DNA of 64,000 bases, from the NCBI GenBank assembly GCA_030745875.1, contig JASLNT010000079.1, positions 44,772-108,771 of the forward strand. Reading direction: 5' to 3'. The position numbers and the translations under genes were made by a program. Below, piece by piece: positions 9,293 through 17,363 of the stretch. This stretch comes from Phycisphaerae bacterium (lineage in GTDB: Bacteria; Planctomycetota; Phycisphaerae; SM23-33). Under the pieces are notes generated by a model. That model ran no database searches, had not been told where the DNA came from, and worked only from the letters and a program-made list of their open reading frames with translations. The first letter of the stretch is position 1. Each line of letters opens with the position of its first letter.

Positions 9293-10623
9293 GACTGCAC
9301 CTCCATTTCCGTCAGCGGAACGGGTCCTTTGTTCATAATGCGTTTTATCGCGTAGACCCACGCGCCGAATATTCCAATGTAGATAACGGTCAGAAGCAGC
9401 ATGTCCACAAGCACCTCTCCGGAAGTTACAACCGCCGCTGAACTTGCGTCGGCGGTTTTCAATACGCGGTACACTATCCACGGCTGGCGTCCGACTTCAG
9501 CGGCTATCCAGCCAAGTTCGTTTGCGATCACCGGAAGCGGTATCGACAACAACGCCGCCCGCAGGAACAACCTGCTCTTGACGGTCCTGCCCTTTCTGGT
9601 CAGAAACAGCCCGACAAGCGGAAGGAGCACGAACCAGCCTCCCAGCATCACCATCATGTGGAACGAATAGAACGTGACGGCCATCGGCGGGCGCTCATCC
9701 CTGGGGAAATCCTTCAGGCCCTTGACTTCAGCGTTAGCGTCGCCGAACGCCAGCAAGCTAAGGGCGCCCGGTATTTCTATGGCGTAGTTGACGGTTTCGT
9801 TCTCGTCGTCGGGTATGCCGAACAACAGCGCCGGAGCGTTCCTCTGAGTCTCGTAAAGTCCCTCGAACGCAGCCAGTTTCTCCGGTTGGGTCTGGGCGAC
9901 CTGGACAGCGTGGTAATGTCCCAGAGGCATCTGCGCCATCGACGACAGCAGCGCGACCCACAGCGAAGCTCTCAGCGATTTTTTGGCGAACTCCAGGTCT
10001 CTGCCCTTCAGCATGAACCAAGCGCTGATTCCCATAACGAACATGGCTCCGGTTATGAGGGCGGCGTTTACGGTGTGCAGGTATCGCGGGACGGTTGACG
10101 GGTTGAAGACGGCCGCAAAAAAGTCGACCAGCTGGGCTCGCCCGTTGACTATCTCGTAACCCGCGGGTGTCTGCATCCACGAATTGGCTACGATAATCCA
10201 GAACGCCGACAGCGTAGCCCCTATCGCCACCATAAGCGAAGCGAACCACATCGCCTTCTTCGACAGCCTTTTCCATCCGAACAGCAGCACGCCTACGAAC
10301 GTGGATTCCAGGAAGAACGCGAAGATGCCCTCGGCCGCGAGCGGGGCTCCGAATATGTCGCCCACGAAGCGCGAATAGTCCGCCCAGTTCGTACCGAACT
10401 GAAACTCCAGCGTGATCCCGGTTGCCACGCCTACGGCGAAGGTCACGCCGAATATCTTCAGCCAGAACCTCGCCATCCGCCCGTAGAGTTCGTCTCCGGT
10501 TTTGCGATACCTTGCGAACATCCAGACCAGCATCCACGCCAGACCGATGGTTATTGGCGGGAATATGAAATGGAAACCCGCGGTCATCGCAAACTTTATG
10601 CGCGATAGTAGTACTACGTCCAT
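9289..10623 (-). CDS. cydA: Cytochrome bd quinol oxidase subunit I
   Basis: 444 residues, the short form with a reduced Q-loop. The opening SRIKFAMTAGFHFIFPP includes the conserved His near residue 18 that ligates heme; FGTNWADYSRFVGDIFGAPL and ANSWMQTPAGYEI are strongly conserved in CydA, as is the late GWIAAEVGRQPWIVYRVL segment. Multiple transmembrane helices place it in the inner membrane. It oxidises quinol and reduces O2 at the b/d heme site. Translationally coupled to cydB by an ATGA overlap and lies 30 bases after the rubrerythrin-like gene. Confidence 0.95.
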   Translation of the reverse strand: MDVVLLSRIKFAMTAGFHFIFPPITIGLAWMLVWMFARYRKTGDELYGRMARFWLKIFGVTFAVGVATGITLEFQFGTNWADYSRFVGDIFGAPLAAEGIFAFFLESTFVGVLLFGWKRLSKKAMWFASLMVAIGATLSAFWIIVANSWMQTPAGYEIVNGRAQLVDFFAAVFNPSTVPRYLHTVNAALITGAMFVMGISAWFMLKGRDLEFAKKSLRASLWVALLSSMAQMPLGHYHAVQVAQTQPEKLAAFEGLYETQRNAPALLFGIPDDENETVNYAIEIPGALSLLAFGDANAEVKGLKDFPRDERPPMAVTFYSFHMMVMLGGWFVLLPLVGLFLTRKGRTVKSRLFLRAALLSIPLPVIANELGWIAAEVGRQPWIVYRVLKTADASSAAVVTSGEVLVDMLLLTVIYIGIFGAWVYAIKRIMNKGPVPLTEMEVQS

Positions 10624-10653
10624 TACGGAATCCTCTTGCGTCGCTGTTGTGAG

Positions 10654-11118
10654 CTAGTTTCTTGTTAACTCGAGAATGTGACCGATTTCCTGATCGATAA
10701 TCTCGTCGAGCTGGTTCCACGCCTCGCCCGGAGGCAGGATGGATTTCATGCTCTGGTAGAAGACGATCGAATCTTTTTCCAGACCGATGGCGATGTCGAA
10801 GATACTGTCTATCGACTCCCGCCCGGTGAGTTCCGGTGATGATTCCTTTCCGAAGATGTTCCCGTCGACCGCCGCCTGGAGGTACAAGGCTCCCTGGCTG
10901 TGCGGAGGCGGAGTCAGCGGTTGGAGCTTGCCCTTGGTGAACTCGGCCCGCATTGCTGCGAAGGTTCTTTCATGGTTGTACTCCATCGTCGCCAGGGTCA
11001 TCAGCAGGCTGCGCTTGTTCTCGTCGGCATCCCGGGCGGCGTTGCGGTAGAACCGGGCTCCGTCCCGCTCCATCTGTTCAGCTATTTCGAAGATGCTGTC
11101 GACGTTGATGTTTATCAT
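10654..11118 (-). CDS. Rubrerythrin-like ferritin-fold protein without rubredoxin domain
   Basis: 154 residues from the second of two adjacent ATGs (11118), five bases after GAGGAG; the first ATG at 11121 shares its A with the ferritin stop and leaves almost no spacing. The protein is a four-helix bundle with two E-x28-ish-E-x-x-H halves: FEIAEQMERDGARFYRNAA ... ATMEYNHERTF and FDIAIGLEKDSIVFYQSM ... EIIDQEIGHILEL, the diiron ligands of rubrerythrin-type peroxidases. No CxxC rubredoxin tail is present. It likely reduces peroxide or stores iron within the oxygen-defence operon between ferritin and cydA. Confidence 0.8.
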   Translation of the reverse strand: MININVDSIFEIAEQMERDGARFYRNAARDADENKRSLLMTLATMEYNHERTFAAMRAEFTKGKLQPLTPPPHSQGALYLQAAVDGNIFGKESSPELTGRESIDSIFDIAIGLEKDSIVFYQSMKSILPPGEAWNQLDEIIDQEIGHILELTRN

Positions 11119-11120
11119 CA

Positions 11121-11630
11121 TTACTCCTCGGCTGGCGGCGTGAAGACCCTCTGGCCCATTTCGCGGTCCAGCATGAAGACTCCGCCCGATGCGCCGTCCA
11201 CGAGTTTGAGTTGCTGGATCACGCCGTCGGCGCTGGCTTCTTCTTCGACCTGTTCGCCCACGAACCACTGCAGGAAGTTCACCGTCGCGTAGTCTTTGGC
11301 TTCGGTGGATTGGGCGACCATGTTGTTGATGCGCCCGGTGACGATCTGCTCGTGCGCCAAGGCGTTTTCAAAAGCCGCCAACGGTGAGGCCCACTCGGTT
11401 TCCGGAGCGTCCATACCGCTTAGCAGCACGCGACCGCCTCGTTCGTTGATGAAGTTGTAGAACTTCGTGAAGTGAAACATCTCCTCGGCGTACTGGATCT
11501 TCATCCAGTTGGCGAACCCGACCAGATTCTGCGAGTCAAACCAACTGGCCATCGACATGTAGATGTTGGCCGAGTACATCTCGAAGTTCATCTGCGAATT
11601 CAGGGCGTCTTCTATTTCTTTGCTCAGCAT
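11121..11630 (-). CDS. ftnA: Bacterial non-heme ferritin
   Basis: 169 residues, usual for FtnA. Helix A begins with the conserved LSKEIEDALNSQMNFEMYSANIYMSMASWF; the ferroxidase ligands appear as E in NFEMYSA, E-E-x-x-H in YAEEMFHFTKF, and later E/Q residues in AHEQIVTGRIN and FVGEQVEEE. It forms a 24-subunit cage that oxidises Fe2+ with O2 or peroxide and stores Fe3+, limiting Fenton chemistry. Its stop overlaps the next gene's start (TAATG) and its start lies 4 bases after the superoxide reductase stop, so it is tightly co-translated. Confidence 0.95.
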   Translation of the reverse strand: MLSKEIEDALNSQMNFEMYSANIYMSMASWFDSQNLVGFANWMKIQYAEEMFHFTKFYNFINERGGRVLLSGMDAPETEWASPLAAFENALAHEQIVTGRINNMVAQSTEAKDYATVNFLQWFVGEQVEEEASADGVIQQLKLVDGASGGVFMLDREMGQRVFTPPAEE

Positions 11631-11634
11631 TTGT

Positions 11635-12015
11635 CTATCCTTTCCACAGCCCGTGCACGTTGCAGTGCTCCCTGGCGGTCACCGGGCACTTGCAGTCTCC
11701 GGTGAAGAACACCGCTTCGGGCGCTTCGCCCGGGGCGAGGTAAACCTGGGTCACCACATCGCCTCGGATCAGTTCGATCCATTGGATGTAGTGCTCGTCG
11801 GTCATCGGATGCAGCGTGGAACCGACTGTGACTTTGTATCCGCCTTCGATCTTTTCAATCACCGGTACGTGTTTTTCGGTGGCTGAGTCGGCGGTTTTCG
11901 GTTCGAGCAGCGCCATGTTGGCTCCGCAGCACGCCAGCGGCGCGCCTCCGCCGATAAGCACTTCAGCGATATTCCCGCAATGTTCGCATTTGTATACCTG
12001 TAGTCTCTCAATCAT
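11635..12015 (-). CDS. dfx: Desulfoferrodoxin-type superoxide reductase
   Basis: 126 residues, a two-iron enzyme. Center I ligands are C10, C13, C29 and C30 (CEHCG and ACCG) in the desulforedoxin-like domain. Center II ligands are H49 (EKHVP), H69 and H75 (LHPMTDEHY), and C118/H121 (EHCNVHG), the complete Fe(His)4Cys site. It reduces superoxide to hydrogen peroxide without making O2, with electrons from rubredoxin; the peroxide would then be removed by the two rubrerythrin-type proteins of the same operon. First gene after a 103-base gap behind ptsI, so it may also have its own promoter. Confidence 0.96.
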   Translation of the reverse strand: MIERLQVYKCEHCGNIAEVLIGGGAPLACCGANMALLEPKTADSATEKHVPVIEKIEGGYKVTVGSTLHPMTDEHYIQWIELIRGDVVTQVYLAPGEAPEAVFFTGDCKCPVTAREHCNVHGLWKG

Positions 12016-12079
12016 CGTTCTTCCTTTCCTAACGCGTTGTGTTCCTGGTTTTCGGTCCCGCTATGATTAGTGAACCGCC

Positions 12080-12101
12080 GCGAGACTCAGCTTCGTCTCG
12101 C
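12080..12101 (-). other. Stem-loop between ptsI and superoxide reductase gene
   Basis: GCGAGAC (12080-12086) and GTCTCGC (12095-12101) form a 7-bp stem with an 8-base loop in the 103-base gap after ptsI. No T-run follows on either strand, so it may be a processing or attenuating structure rather than a full terminator. Confidence 0.4.
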
Positions 12102-12118
12102 CGGCGATCCACACGCTG

Positions 12119-13765
12119 TTAGTACGCAGCACCTGCATGTCGATCGACTTGAGCCCGAACCGCCGCCTGGCGAACTTCCGATATGCGGCGGGCGCTTACG
12201 CTGACGGTCCTGATTCCATTGACCATGAGCTTCTCGGTGTATTGTACGTCCGAGGCCAATTCACCGCACAGCGAGAGCGGTTTTCCGGCGAGATCGGCCG
12301 TCAGGGACAGGTTGCTCAACAGACGCCAGAACACTTCGTAGTCCGGGCGGTGGTCGTCGGCGACTGTGCTGTTGTTGCGGTCGACGGCGAAGAAGTACTG
12401 GATCAGGTCGTTGCTGCCGATGCTGGCGAAATCAACTTCGTCAAACAACGCCTGGGCCTCCATGCACGCCGAAGGCACTTCAAACATCACACCGTGCCGA
12501 ATGCGTCCGGAGTTTATGTCGGAGGTCATTTCCTCGAACGCCTGTTTCAGCGCTCGGAACTGGTCGATACCGGTGATCATCGGGTACATCACGCAGACGG
12601 GCGTTTCCGCCGACACTCTCGCCAGGGCTCGGGCCTGGGGGCGCATCAGGTCCGGGCGCCGCAGCAACAGCCGCGCCCCGCGGAATCCGAGTGCGGGATT
12701 GTCCTCCTGGGGCAGATTCAACTCGTCCAGGGGCTTGTCGGCTCCGATGTCGAGCATCCTGAAGTAGATCGGGCTCCCCTCCATCAACATCGCCGCACTG
12801 CGATACGATTCATACTGCTGATCCTCGTCGAGCACACCGCCGGCGGCGAAGAACTCGAATTCCGTGCGGTACAGACCGATTCCCTCGGCCTGCATCTCGG
12901 CGGCGAGCTTTGCTTCGGCGGCGGTGCTTATGTTCGCCATTACGGTCAACTGCTTCACCGGTTCGACTGCTTCGAGCCTTTCCGGGGTGACTATCTGGTC
13001 GGCGGATTCGGCTTTGGTTTGGGCGCTGGGGCGGACTACAAGCTCGCCGGTGTTTCCGTTCAGGAGGATTTCCGTTCCGCACGGGATCTGGTTGTGAATG
13101 TCGGGCAGCCCGCTTATGGCGGGAATGCCCAACGCTCTAGCCAGAATCGCCGCGTGCGACGTTTTGCCCCCGCGCTCGGTTACAAAGCCCAGCAGACCGT
13201 TGCCTTCGATCTCCATTGCTATCGAGGGGGTCAACTCTTCGGTGACCACAACCCGGTCGTTGCCCCGACGACATTTGCTGTCAGCCGAGCACTCGAACGA
13301 CGGACTGGTGTCGCAAAGCACGTCCAGCAGGCGGCGCTTGAGCTCGCCGAGATCGCTGGCGCGCTCCTTTATGTACTCGTCGTCGAGTTGCGCCAGTTGG
13401 CTCTCGTATCGGTCGAGCGTTATCGTCAGGGCTCGTTCGGCGTTGCAGCCTTCGTCGATCTCCGCGTCCATCTCGCCGCACAGGACCGGGTCCTGCAGCA
13501 TCATCTTCTGGGCTACGAATATTCCCGCTTCAGCCGGTCCAATGCGATCGGTGACCGTGCCCGTCAGGTCCTCGAGGCGCGTGACGACTATCTCGCGAGC
13601 TTTGGCGAGTCTGCTCTTCTCGCGCTCGACGCCCTTACCGCTTACTTCGTACGAGGGCATCGTGTTGTGCATGCTCTGTTTGAACAGGCATACTTTCGCC
13701 AGAACAACGCCCGGGCTTATCGGAAGCCCGGTGTAGCGTGTCTCGTTGTTCTGTTTTGCGCTCAT
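12119..13765 (-). CDS. ptsI: Phosphoenolpyruvate-protein phosphotransferase (enzyme I)
   Basis: 548 residues. The phospho-His domain carries GGKTSHAAILARALGIPAISG with the active-site His; the C-terminal PEP-binding barrel shows LYRTEFEFF, DIGADKPLDELNLPQEDNPA, GVMFEVPSACMEA, FASIGSNDLIQYFFAVDR and a conserved Cys in LSLCGELASD. Enzyme I autophosphorylates from PEP and passes phosphate to HPr. No HPr or EII gene lies in the window, so its phosphoacceptor is unknown. Its place inside an oxidative-stress operon, between rubrerythrin and superoxide reductase, is unusual. Confidence 0.93.
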   Translation of the reverse strand: MSAKQNNETRYTGLPISPGVVLAKVCLFKQSMHNTMPSYEVSGKGVEREKSRLAKAREIVVTRLEDLTGTVTDRIGPAEAGIFVAQKMMLQDPVLCGEMDAEIDEGCNAERALTITLDRYESQLAQLDDEYIKERASDLGELKRRLLDVLCDTSPSFECSADSKCRRGNDRVVVTEELTPSIAMEIEGNGLLGFVTERGGKTSHAAILARALGIPAISGLPDIHNQIPCGTEILLNGNTGELVVRPSAQTKAESADQIVTPERLEAVEPVKQLTVMANISTAAEAKLAAEMQAEGIGLYRTEFEFFAAGGVLDEDQQYESYRSAAMLMEGSPIYFRMLDIGADKPLDELNLPQEDNPALGFRGARLLLRRPDLMRPQARALARVSAETPVCVMYPMITGIDQFRALKQAFEEMTSDINSGRIRHGVMFEVPSACMEAQALFDEVDFASIGSNDLIQYFFAVDRNNSTVADDHRPDYEVFWRLLSNLSLTADLAGKPLSLCGELASDVQYTEKLMVNGIRTVSVSARRISEVRQAAVRAQVDRHAGAAY

Positions 13766-13810
13766 TATCGTAATCCGTGGTCCGGCGATGTTGTTGGGGG
13801 TTTTTTGCGG

Positions 13811-14389
13811 TTACCAGTTTTCTCCGAGCAGTTCGAAGTGCTTCTGCGGGTGCGCGCAGGCGGCGCAGGCTTCCGGAGCTTCGGGACCTTCATGCAGGTA
13901 TCCGCAGTTAATGCATCGCCACACCACCGGCGTGTCGCGTTTGAAGACCATACCGCCTTCGATATTGGCGATAAGGGCTCGATATCGTTTCTCGTGCTGT
14001 TTTTCGGCGACGGCGATGGCTTCCATTACCGTTGCGACCTGCTCGAAACCTTCGTCGCGGGCGATCTGGGCGAACCCGGGATACATGGTGGTCCATTCGA
14101 AGTTCTCCCCAGCCGCTCCTTCGGCGAGGTTCTCAACGGTCGGTCCGATCGGTCCGAACGGGAATCCCGCGGTGATCTCCGCCGTTCCGCCCGTCATGAA
14201 CTTGAAAAGCCTCTTGGCGTGCTCTTTTTCCTGGTTGGCGGTTTCATCGAAGATATTGGCGATCTGCACGTAACCTTCCTTCTTCGCCTTGGAAGCGAAG
14301 TAAGTGTATCGGTTGCGAGCCTGCGATTCGCCTGCGAACGCGCACATGAGGTTCTTTTCAGTCTGACTGCCTTTTAGTTCCATCGTCAT
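13811..14389 (-). CDS. rbr: Rubrerythrin
   Basis: 192 residues. The N-terminal ferritin-like domain has the diiron motifs ([51 protein letters not shown]). The C-terminal rubredoxin domain has [12 protein letters not shown] and [14 protein letters not shown] (two CxxC knuckles). It reduces hydrogen peroxide to water in the cytoplasm of anaerobes. Its gene starts 6 bases after the perR stop, which makes it the first structural target of PerR, as in other anaerobes. Confidence 0.96.
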   Translation of the reverse strand: MTMELKGSQTEKNLMCAFAGESQARNRYTYFASKAKKEGYVQIANIFDETANQEKEHAKRLFKFMTGGTAEITAGFPFGPIGPTVENLAEGAAGENFEWTTMYPGFAQIARDEGFEQVATVMEAIAVAEKQHEKRYRALIANIEGGMVFKRDTPVVWRCINCGYLHEGPEAPEACAACAHPQKHFELLGENW

Positions 14390-14395
14390 TGCTCC

Positions 14396-14842
14396 CTAAT
14401 CCTGATGTTGTTGGATGCCGTCGCCCTTACAATTTTCACAAAGGCCTTCGAATTCAAGATCGTGGCCGAGAATGTCGAATTCCGAGCTTCCTCTGGCCGC
14501 TTCTTCGAGGTCTCCGAACGGTTCGGCCGGTACGTCGCTGATAAACCCGCACTTGACGCAGCGAACGTGGTAATGCCTGTGTAGTGTTCTGTCGTAGCGT
14601 TTCTGTCCCGAGCCGATATGTAACTTCTTAACCATACCGGCCTGAGAGAGTATTTCAAGGTTTCGATAGACTGTTCCAAGGCTGATATTCGGTATTCTCC
14701 GTCGAACCCGCTGATAGACCGTGTCGGCGGTGGGGTGCATCCCGGGCGTATCGAGTTCTTCGAGAATCAGACGCCGCTGCCGAGTCATCCGCAGATCGGA
14801 CTGTTTTTCCTTAGTTTGCAGTTTATCCATAATAGTAACCAT
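14396..14842 (-). CDS. perR: Fur-family peroxide regulator, PerR-like
   Basis: 148 residues. Winged-helix DNA-binding domain: RMTRQRRLILEELD, the HPTADTVYQRVR helix and recognition helix ISLGTVYRNLEIL. The metal-binding half has HRHYHVRCVKCG, with C96/C99, and CENCK with C136/C139, the structural zinc site. A PerR identity (rather than Fur or Zur) is inferred from its position heading rubrerythrin and other oxygen-defence genes. ATG 14842 or an in-frame ATG at 14830 could be the start; neither has a strong ribosome site, and the promoter lies so close that the leader would be very short. A short palindrome overlaps the start region. Confidence 0.88.
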   Translation of the reverse strand: MVTIMDKLQTKEKQSDLRMTRQRRLILEELDTPGMHPTADTVYQRVRRRIPNISLGTVYRNLEILSQAGMVKKLHIGSGQKRYDRTLHRHYHVRCVKCGFISDVPAEPFGDLEEAARGSSEFDILGHDLEFEGLCENCKGDGIQQHQD

Positions 14843-14846
14843 TACT
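14834..14846. promoter_or_regulatory. Possible autoregulatory operator at the perR start
   Basis: AGTAA-CCA-TTACT is a perfect 5-bp inverted repeat with a 3-base centre, covering the putative perR start codon and lying just downstream of its -10 box. It does not match the standard PerR box closely, so it is only a candidate site. Confidence 0.35.
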
Positions 14847-14860
14847 GTCTTGGCGATTGC

Positions 14861-14890
14861 ATTCTAGGACCCTGTTCTCGGCGAAATCAA
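14861..14890 (-). promoter_or_regulatory. Sigma70-like promoter of the perR operon
   Basis: Read on the minus strand: TTGATT (14890-14885), 18-base spacer, TAGAAT (14866-14861). Transcription would start near 14854, about 12 bases before the ATG at 14842. Confidence 0.5.
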
Positions 14891-15043
14891 GTTGAGCGGG
14901 CGGAAATGGCGTTTTTTTGTTCCCCAGCACTGCATATTGACGAAGTTGCGCAGGTCTTTTGGCGACATCGCCCGCGGAATTACGCGAAATTCAGGCGCCC
15001 CTCGCCGTAAGTCACGTTCTTCCATTTCCCCGTCCGTTTCACG

Positions 15044-15107
15044 CCCCCGTTTAGCACCCCCGCTTAGCGGCCGACAGAAAGTCGGCCTATTCGCGACAAA
15101 GTCGCGA
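15044..15107. repeat. Intergenic repeat type 1, copy A: two 13-bp units plus twin hairpins
   Basis: Two tandem units of CCCCCGTTTAGCA type (15044-15069) run into two adjacent perfect hairpins: GGCCGAC-agaaa-GTCGGCC (15069-15087) and TCGCGAC-aaa-GTCGCGA (15091-15107). The same arrangement recurs at 16848-16937. It lies in the 483-base gap between perR and the next plus-strand gene. Confidence 0.8.
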
Positions 15108-15110
15108 CGC

Positions 15111-15235
15111 CGTTCCCGCCGACGCCGTTCCCGCCGTCGCCGTCACCGTCGTCGCCAATTGCCAAACACCCATTCCCAATTGCCCGCCGTTTTCCCTTGC
15201 CCCATGAACAACAATGATCGACAATTTGAATAGAA
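15111..15235. repeat. Intergenic repeat type 2, copy A (inverted relative to 20583-20700)
   Basis: Shares, in inverse orientation, several blocks with 20583-20700: the cgttcccgcc units, the cgtcgtcgccaattgcc block, cccattcccaatt, and the tcgacaat end. Parts differ, so it is a diverged inverted copy. Confidence 0.65.
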
Positions 15236-15325
15236 CGCCGCACAAAACACGCTATTCCATATTGCAAGTGCTGACTCCCGCATCTCGGCGATTGGCTGGG
15301 CGGAAGTTCAGCGAAAGGAGAGTCA

Positions 15326-16555
15326 ATGACAAAATCAAAGATAACCACCGCTTGCCTGGCCGTGGTGTTGGCGGCCGTGGCGATGGCCGCCGCCAAACCG
15401 CCGGCGAAGCCCGAGGTGTTCAAACTGACCTACGGGGCCTGTTCGGGCGCCGAGATGTTAGCGCGCAGCGTGCGGGCCCAACTCGGGACGAAGAAGCCCG
15501 AAGGCATTACCGCCGAGCCGAAGTACAAAGCCAAACCGCAGTACGGTTCGCTGAGTCTGACTAAGGACGGAAAGGGCGAGGCGTTCCTCCTGGCGGTGGA
15601 CAAATCCGCGCCGACCGCACTGAACTACGACGTTCTCTACATTGACCGCAACCGCGACGGCGACCTCGCAGAGGAAAAGCCCATCACCATCGGTCGGGGC
15701 AAGAACGGTTTCGAACTGGCGATCAGCGTAAAGGGCAGGAAGATCAACCGGCTGTTGTCGGCGACCGCCCACATGATGAGTGAATCGGCGGGCACGCTGA
15801 TTCTGCGGGATCGCGGAGCCTGGCACGGTAAGGCCCGCCTGGGCAAGGCGAATCTGGACATTATCCTGGTTGACGGCAACGGTAACGGAGTCTTCAACGA
15901 CGCGTTCCGACTGCCCGAAAACGCCAACTCCGCGCCCGGCCAGCCGGATATGTTCCTTACCAAGCCGATGACCGGCCTGGCGCCCGATTTTAGCGCCTTT
16001 GGCATATGCCCGGCCACGCTTGAAGTCGGCGGAAAGCTCTACAACGCCTCCGTCGCAGCCGACGGATCGAGCATCGCTTTTGCGCCCTTTACCGGAAAGA
16101 CCGCCACGCTGACGGCGCCGGAGGGCTTGACAACCATCCTGGCCGCAGGCGATCGCATTACAACGGTCACCGCTTGCGACGGAAAGATGCTCGTGCCAGC
16201 CGGGAAAATCCGTCCGTTTATCTACTCCTGCCGACAGAAGGACAAGACCGGCCTGGAGTGGATGCTGATGGGGCAGCCGAATTTCAAGGCCAAACCGATC
16301 AACGTGCCGGCCGGCGGGACCATGGCGTTCCCGGGCGGATTGCCCGTCAAAGTGAGCGTCACAGCCGGCCCGGTCGACAAGGTAACCGCCGGTTCCACCG
16401 TCAAGCTTATCCCCTCGGTCACCGACCCGACCGACCAGCCCGTCCGGATCACGCCCATCCCGGGCAAGGGCAAGCTTCCGCCCGAGTGTCCCACCGTTGT
16501 CGTGGTCAAGCAGGGCGGTAAGGTTCTCTTACGCGGCAAATGCGAGTCTGGCTGA
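15326..16555 (+). CDS. Secreted protein of unknown function, ends at an in-frame UGA
   Basis: 409 residues to the UGA at 16553. Signal peptide MTKSKITTACLAVVLAAVAMAAA. The first half has a calcium-like acidic pattern YIDRNRDGDL (residues about 107-116) and VDGNGNGVFNDAF, both found in dockerin/EF-hand-like or beta-sandwich secreted planctomycete proteins; the second half is beta-rich. A GGAAAG-type ribosome site (AAAGGAG, 15316-15322) precedes ATG 15326. The frame continues after the UGA for 43 sense codons to a TGA at 16685, with normal-looking beta-strand sequence and a hairpin right behind. So the true product may be about 453 residues (see the separate extension). Function not recognised. 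Confidence 0.75.
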   Translation: MTKSKITTACLAVVLAAVAMAAAKPPAKPEVFKLTYGACSGAEMLARSVRAQLGTKKPEGITAEPKYKAKPQYGSLSLTKDGKGEAFLLAVDKSAPTALNYDVLYIDRNRDGDLAEEKPITIGRGKNGFELAISVKGRKINRLLSATAHMMSESAGTLILRDRGAWHGKARLGKANLDIILVDGNGNGVFNDAFRLPENANSAPGQPDMFLTKPMTGLAPDFSAFGICPATLEVGGKLYNASVAADGSSIAFAPFTGKTATLTAPEGLTTILAAGDRITTVTACDGKMLVPAGKIRPFIYSCRQKDKTGLEWMLMGQPNFKAKPINVPAGGTMAFPGGLPVKVSVTAGPVDKVTAGSTVKLIPSVTDPTDQPVRITPIPGKGKLPPECPTVVVVKQGGKVLLRGKCESG

Positions 16556-16687
16556 GGCCCTCCGAAACCGTACGCATGGAGCGTACCGAACGATCTGACC
16601 GGAACCGTAACAGTAACCGTCGAAACGTCCACCGGCCCGTTCAAGACCGAAACCAAGACCCTGACGCTGGAAATAGTCAAGCCCTGA
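16553..16687 (+). other. In-frame continuation beyond UGA with adjacent stem-loop
   Basis: The reading frame of the preceding gene carries on after UGA 16553-16555 as PYAWSVPNDLTGTVTVTVET and further beta-type sequence, ending at TGA 16685. A 6-bp perfect stem GTACGC/GCGTAC with loop ATGGA (16570-16586) lies 14 bases after the UGA, the loop 20 bases after, within the range described for bacterial SECIS elements. Either UGA is read as selenocysteine, or this is a point nonsense mutation or base-call error. Confidence 0.45.
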
Positions 16688-16703
16688 CTAACCAACGATA
16701 AAT

Positions 16704-16737
16704 CCGGGCGGGCCGAGCAGAAGCGCGGCCCGCCCGG
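16704..16737 (+). terminator. Strong GC hairpin behind the UGA-containing gene
   Basis: CCGGGCGGGCC (16704-16714) and GGCCCGCCCGG (16727-16737) form a perfect 11-bp stem. It lies 17 bases after the distal stop at 16687, which supports the gene ending there rather than at the UGA. A U-tract is lacking. Confidence 0.55.
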
Positions 16738-16847
16738 AACGAAAAAAGGGTCCGGTTCCAGACACCTCACGTAATTACGCCTTGTGCCTGGACAGAACTC
16801 AATAATCTAGTGATGTGCCCCCGAAATTTACTATCCGCCGTTTTGCG

Positions 16848-16937
16848 CCCCCGTTTAGCACCCCCGTTTAGCATCCCCGTTTAGCACCCCCGTTTAGCGG
16901 CCGACAGCACGTCGGCCTATTCGCGACAAAGTCGCGA
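16848..16937. repeat. Intergenic repeat type 1, copy B: four 13-bp units plus twin hairpins
   Basis: Four tandem 13-bp units of the CCCCCGTTTAGCA family occupy 16848-16899, followed by GGCCGAC-agcac-GTCGGCC (16899-16917) and TCGCGAC-aaa-GTCGCGA (16921-16937). Copy A at 15044 has two units and the same hairpins; only the first loop differs (agaaa against agcac). Confidence 0.85.
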
Positions 16938-17363
16938 CCCCGTCACCGTTTAATTGGACATTGGGCGTTTCTGCTGAAGGTCCGCCTCTGGCGGATTGGC
17001 TGTTGAATGTTCGCCGCCGCCATCGCCGTAGCGCCGTCACCCTGTCGAAGTCGAAGTCGCAAATCCACCCAGTCGAAATCGTAGATCCGCCTATGTCGCA
17101 GATCCGCCTACGGCGGGGCGGGGCGGATTGGAAATAATCTTGTGCATTATCAACGTCTCAGAGGCTTTTTCCGCCCAAATCACAGCGTCTCGGATATGCA
17201 ACAGAAGCGAAAGACGTCGCACATAATGACTGTGTAAGAAGATGGAATAGTCCTGATCCGGTTTACGCCCTCGTTTAGAATGAACGCCATACCAGAGACT
17301 GCTGCTTTCACGGTTTGCTATTTTAAGGGTTGGCTCGGTTGCTCCACGGAGGTTCGTTTGGAG
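16938..17363. other. Non-coding repeat-rich gap before the SIR2 gene
   Basis: No credible gene. It holds short palindromic and near-repeated words (tagatccgcc, cagatccgcc, ggcggggcgg) and, at about 16999-17021, ctgttgaatgttcgccgccgcc, the inverse complement of part of the 20683-20705 repeat. It forms the left border of the AT-richer ATPase-TOPRIM-SIR2 segment. Confidence 0.6.

Noticed and set aside
12137..14377. 746-codon plus-strand open frame
   Set aside because: Antisense to ptsI and rbr, which have clear family motifs.
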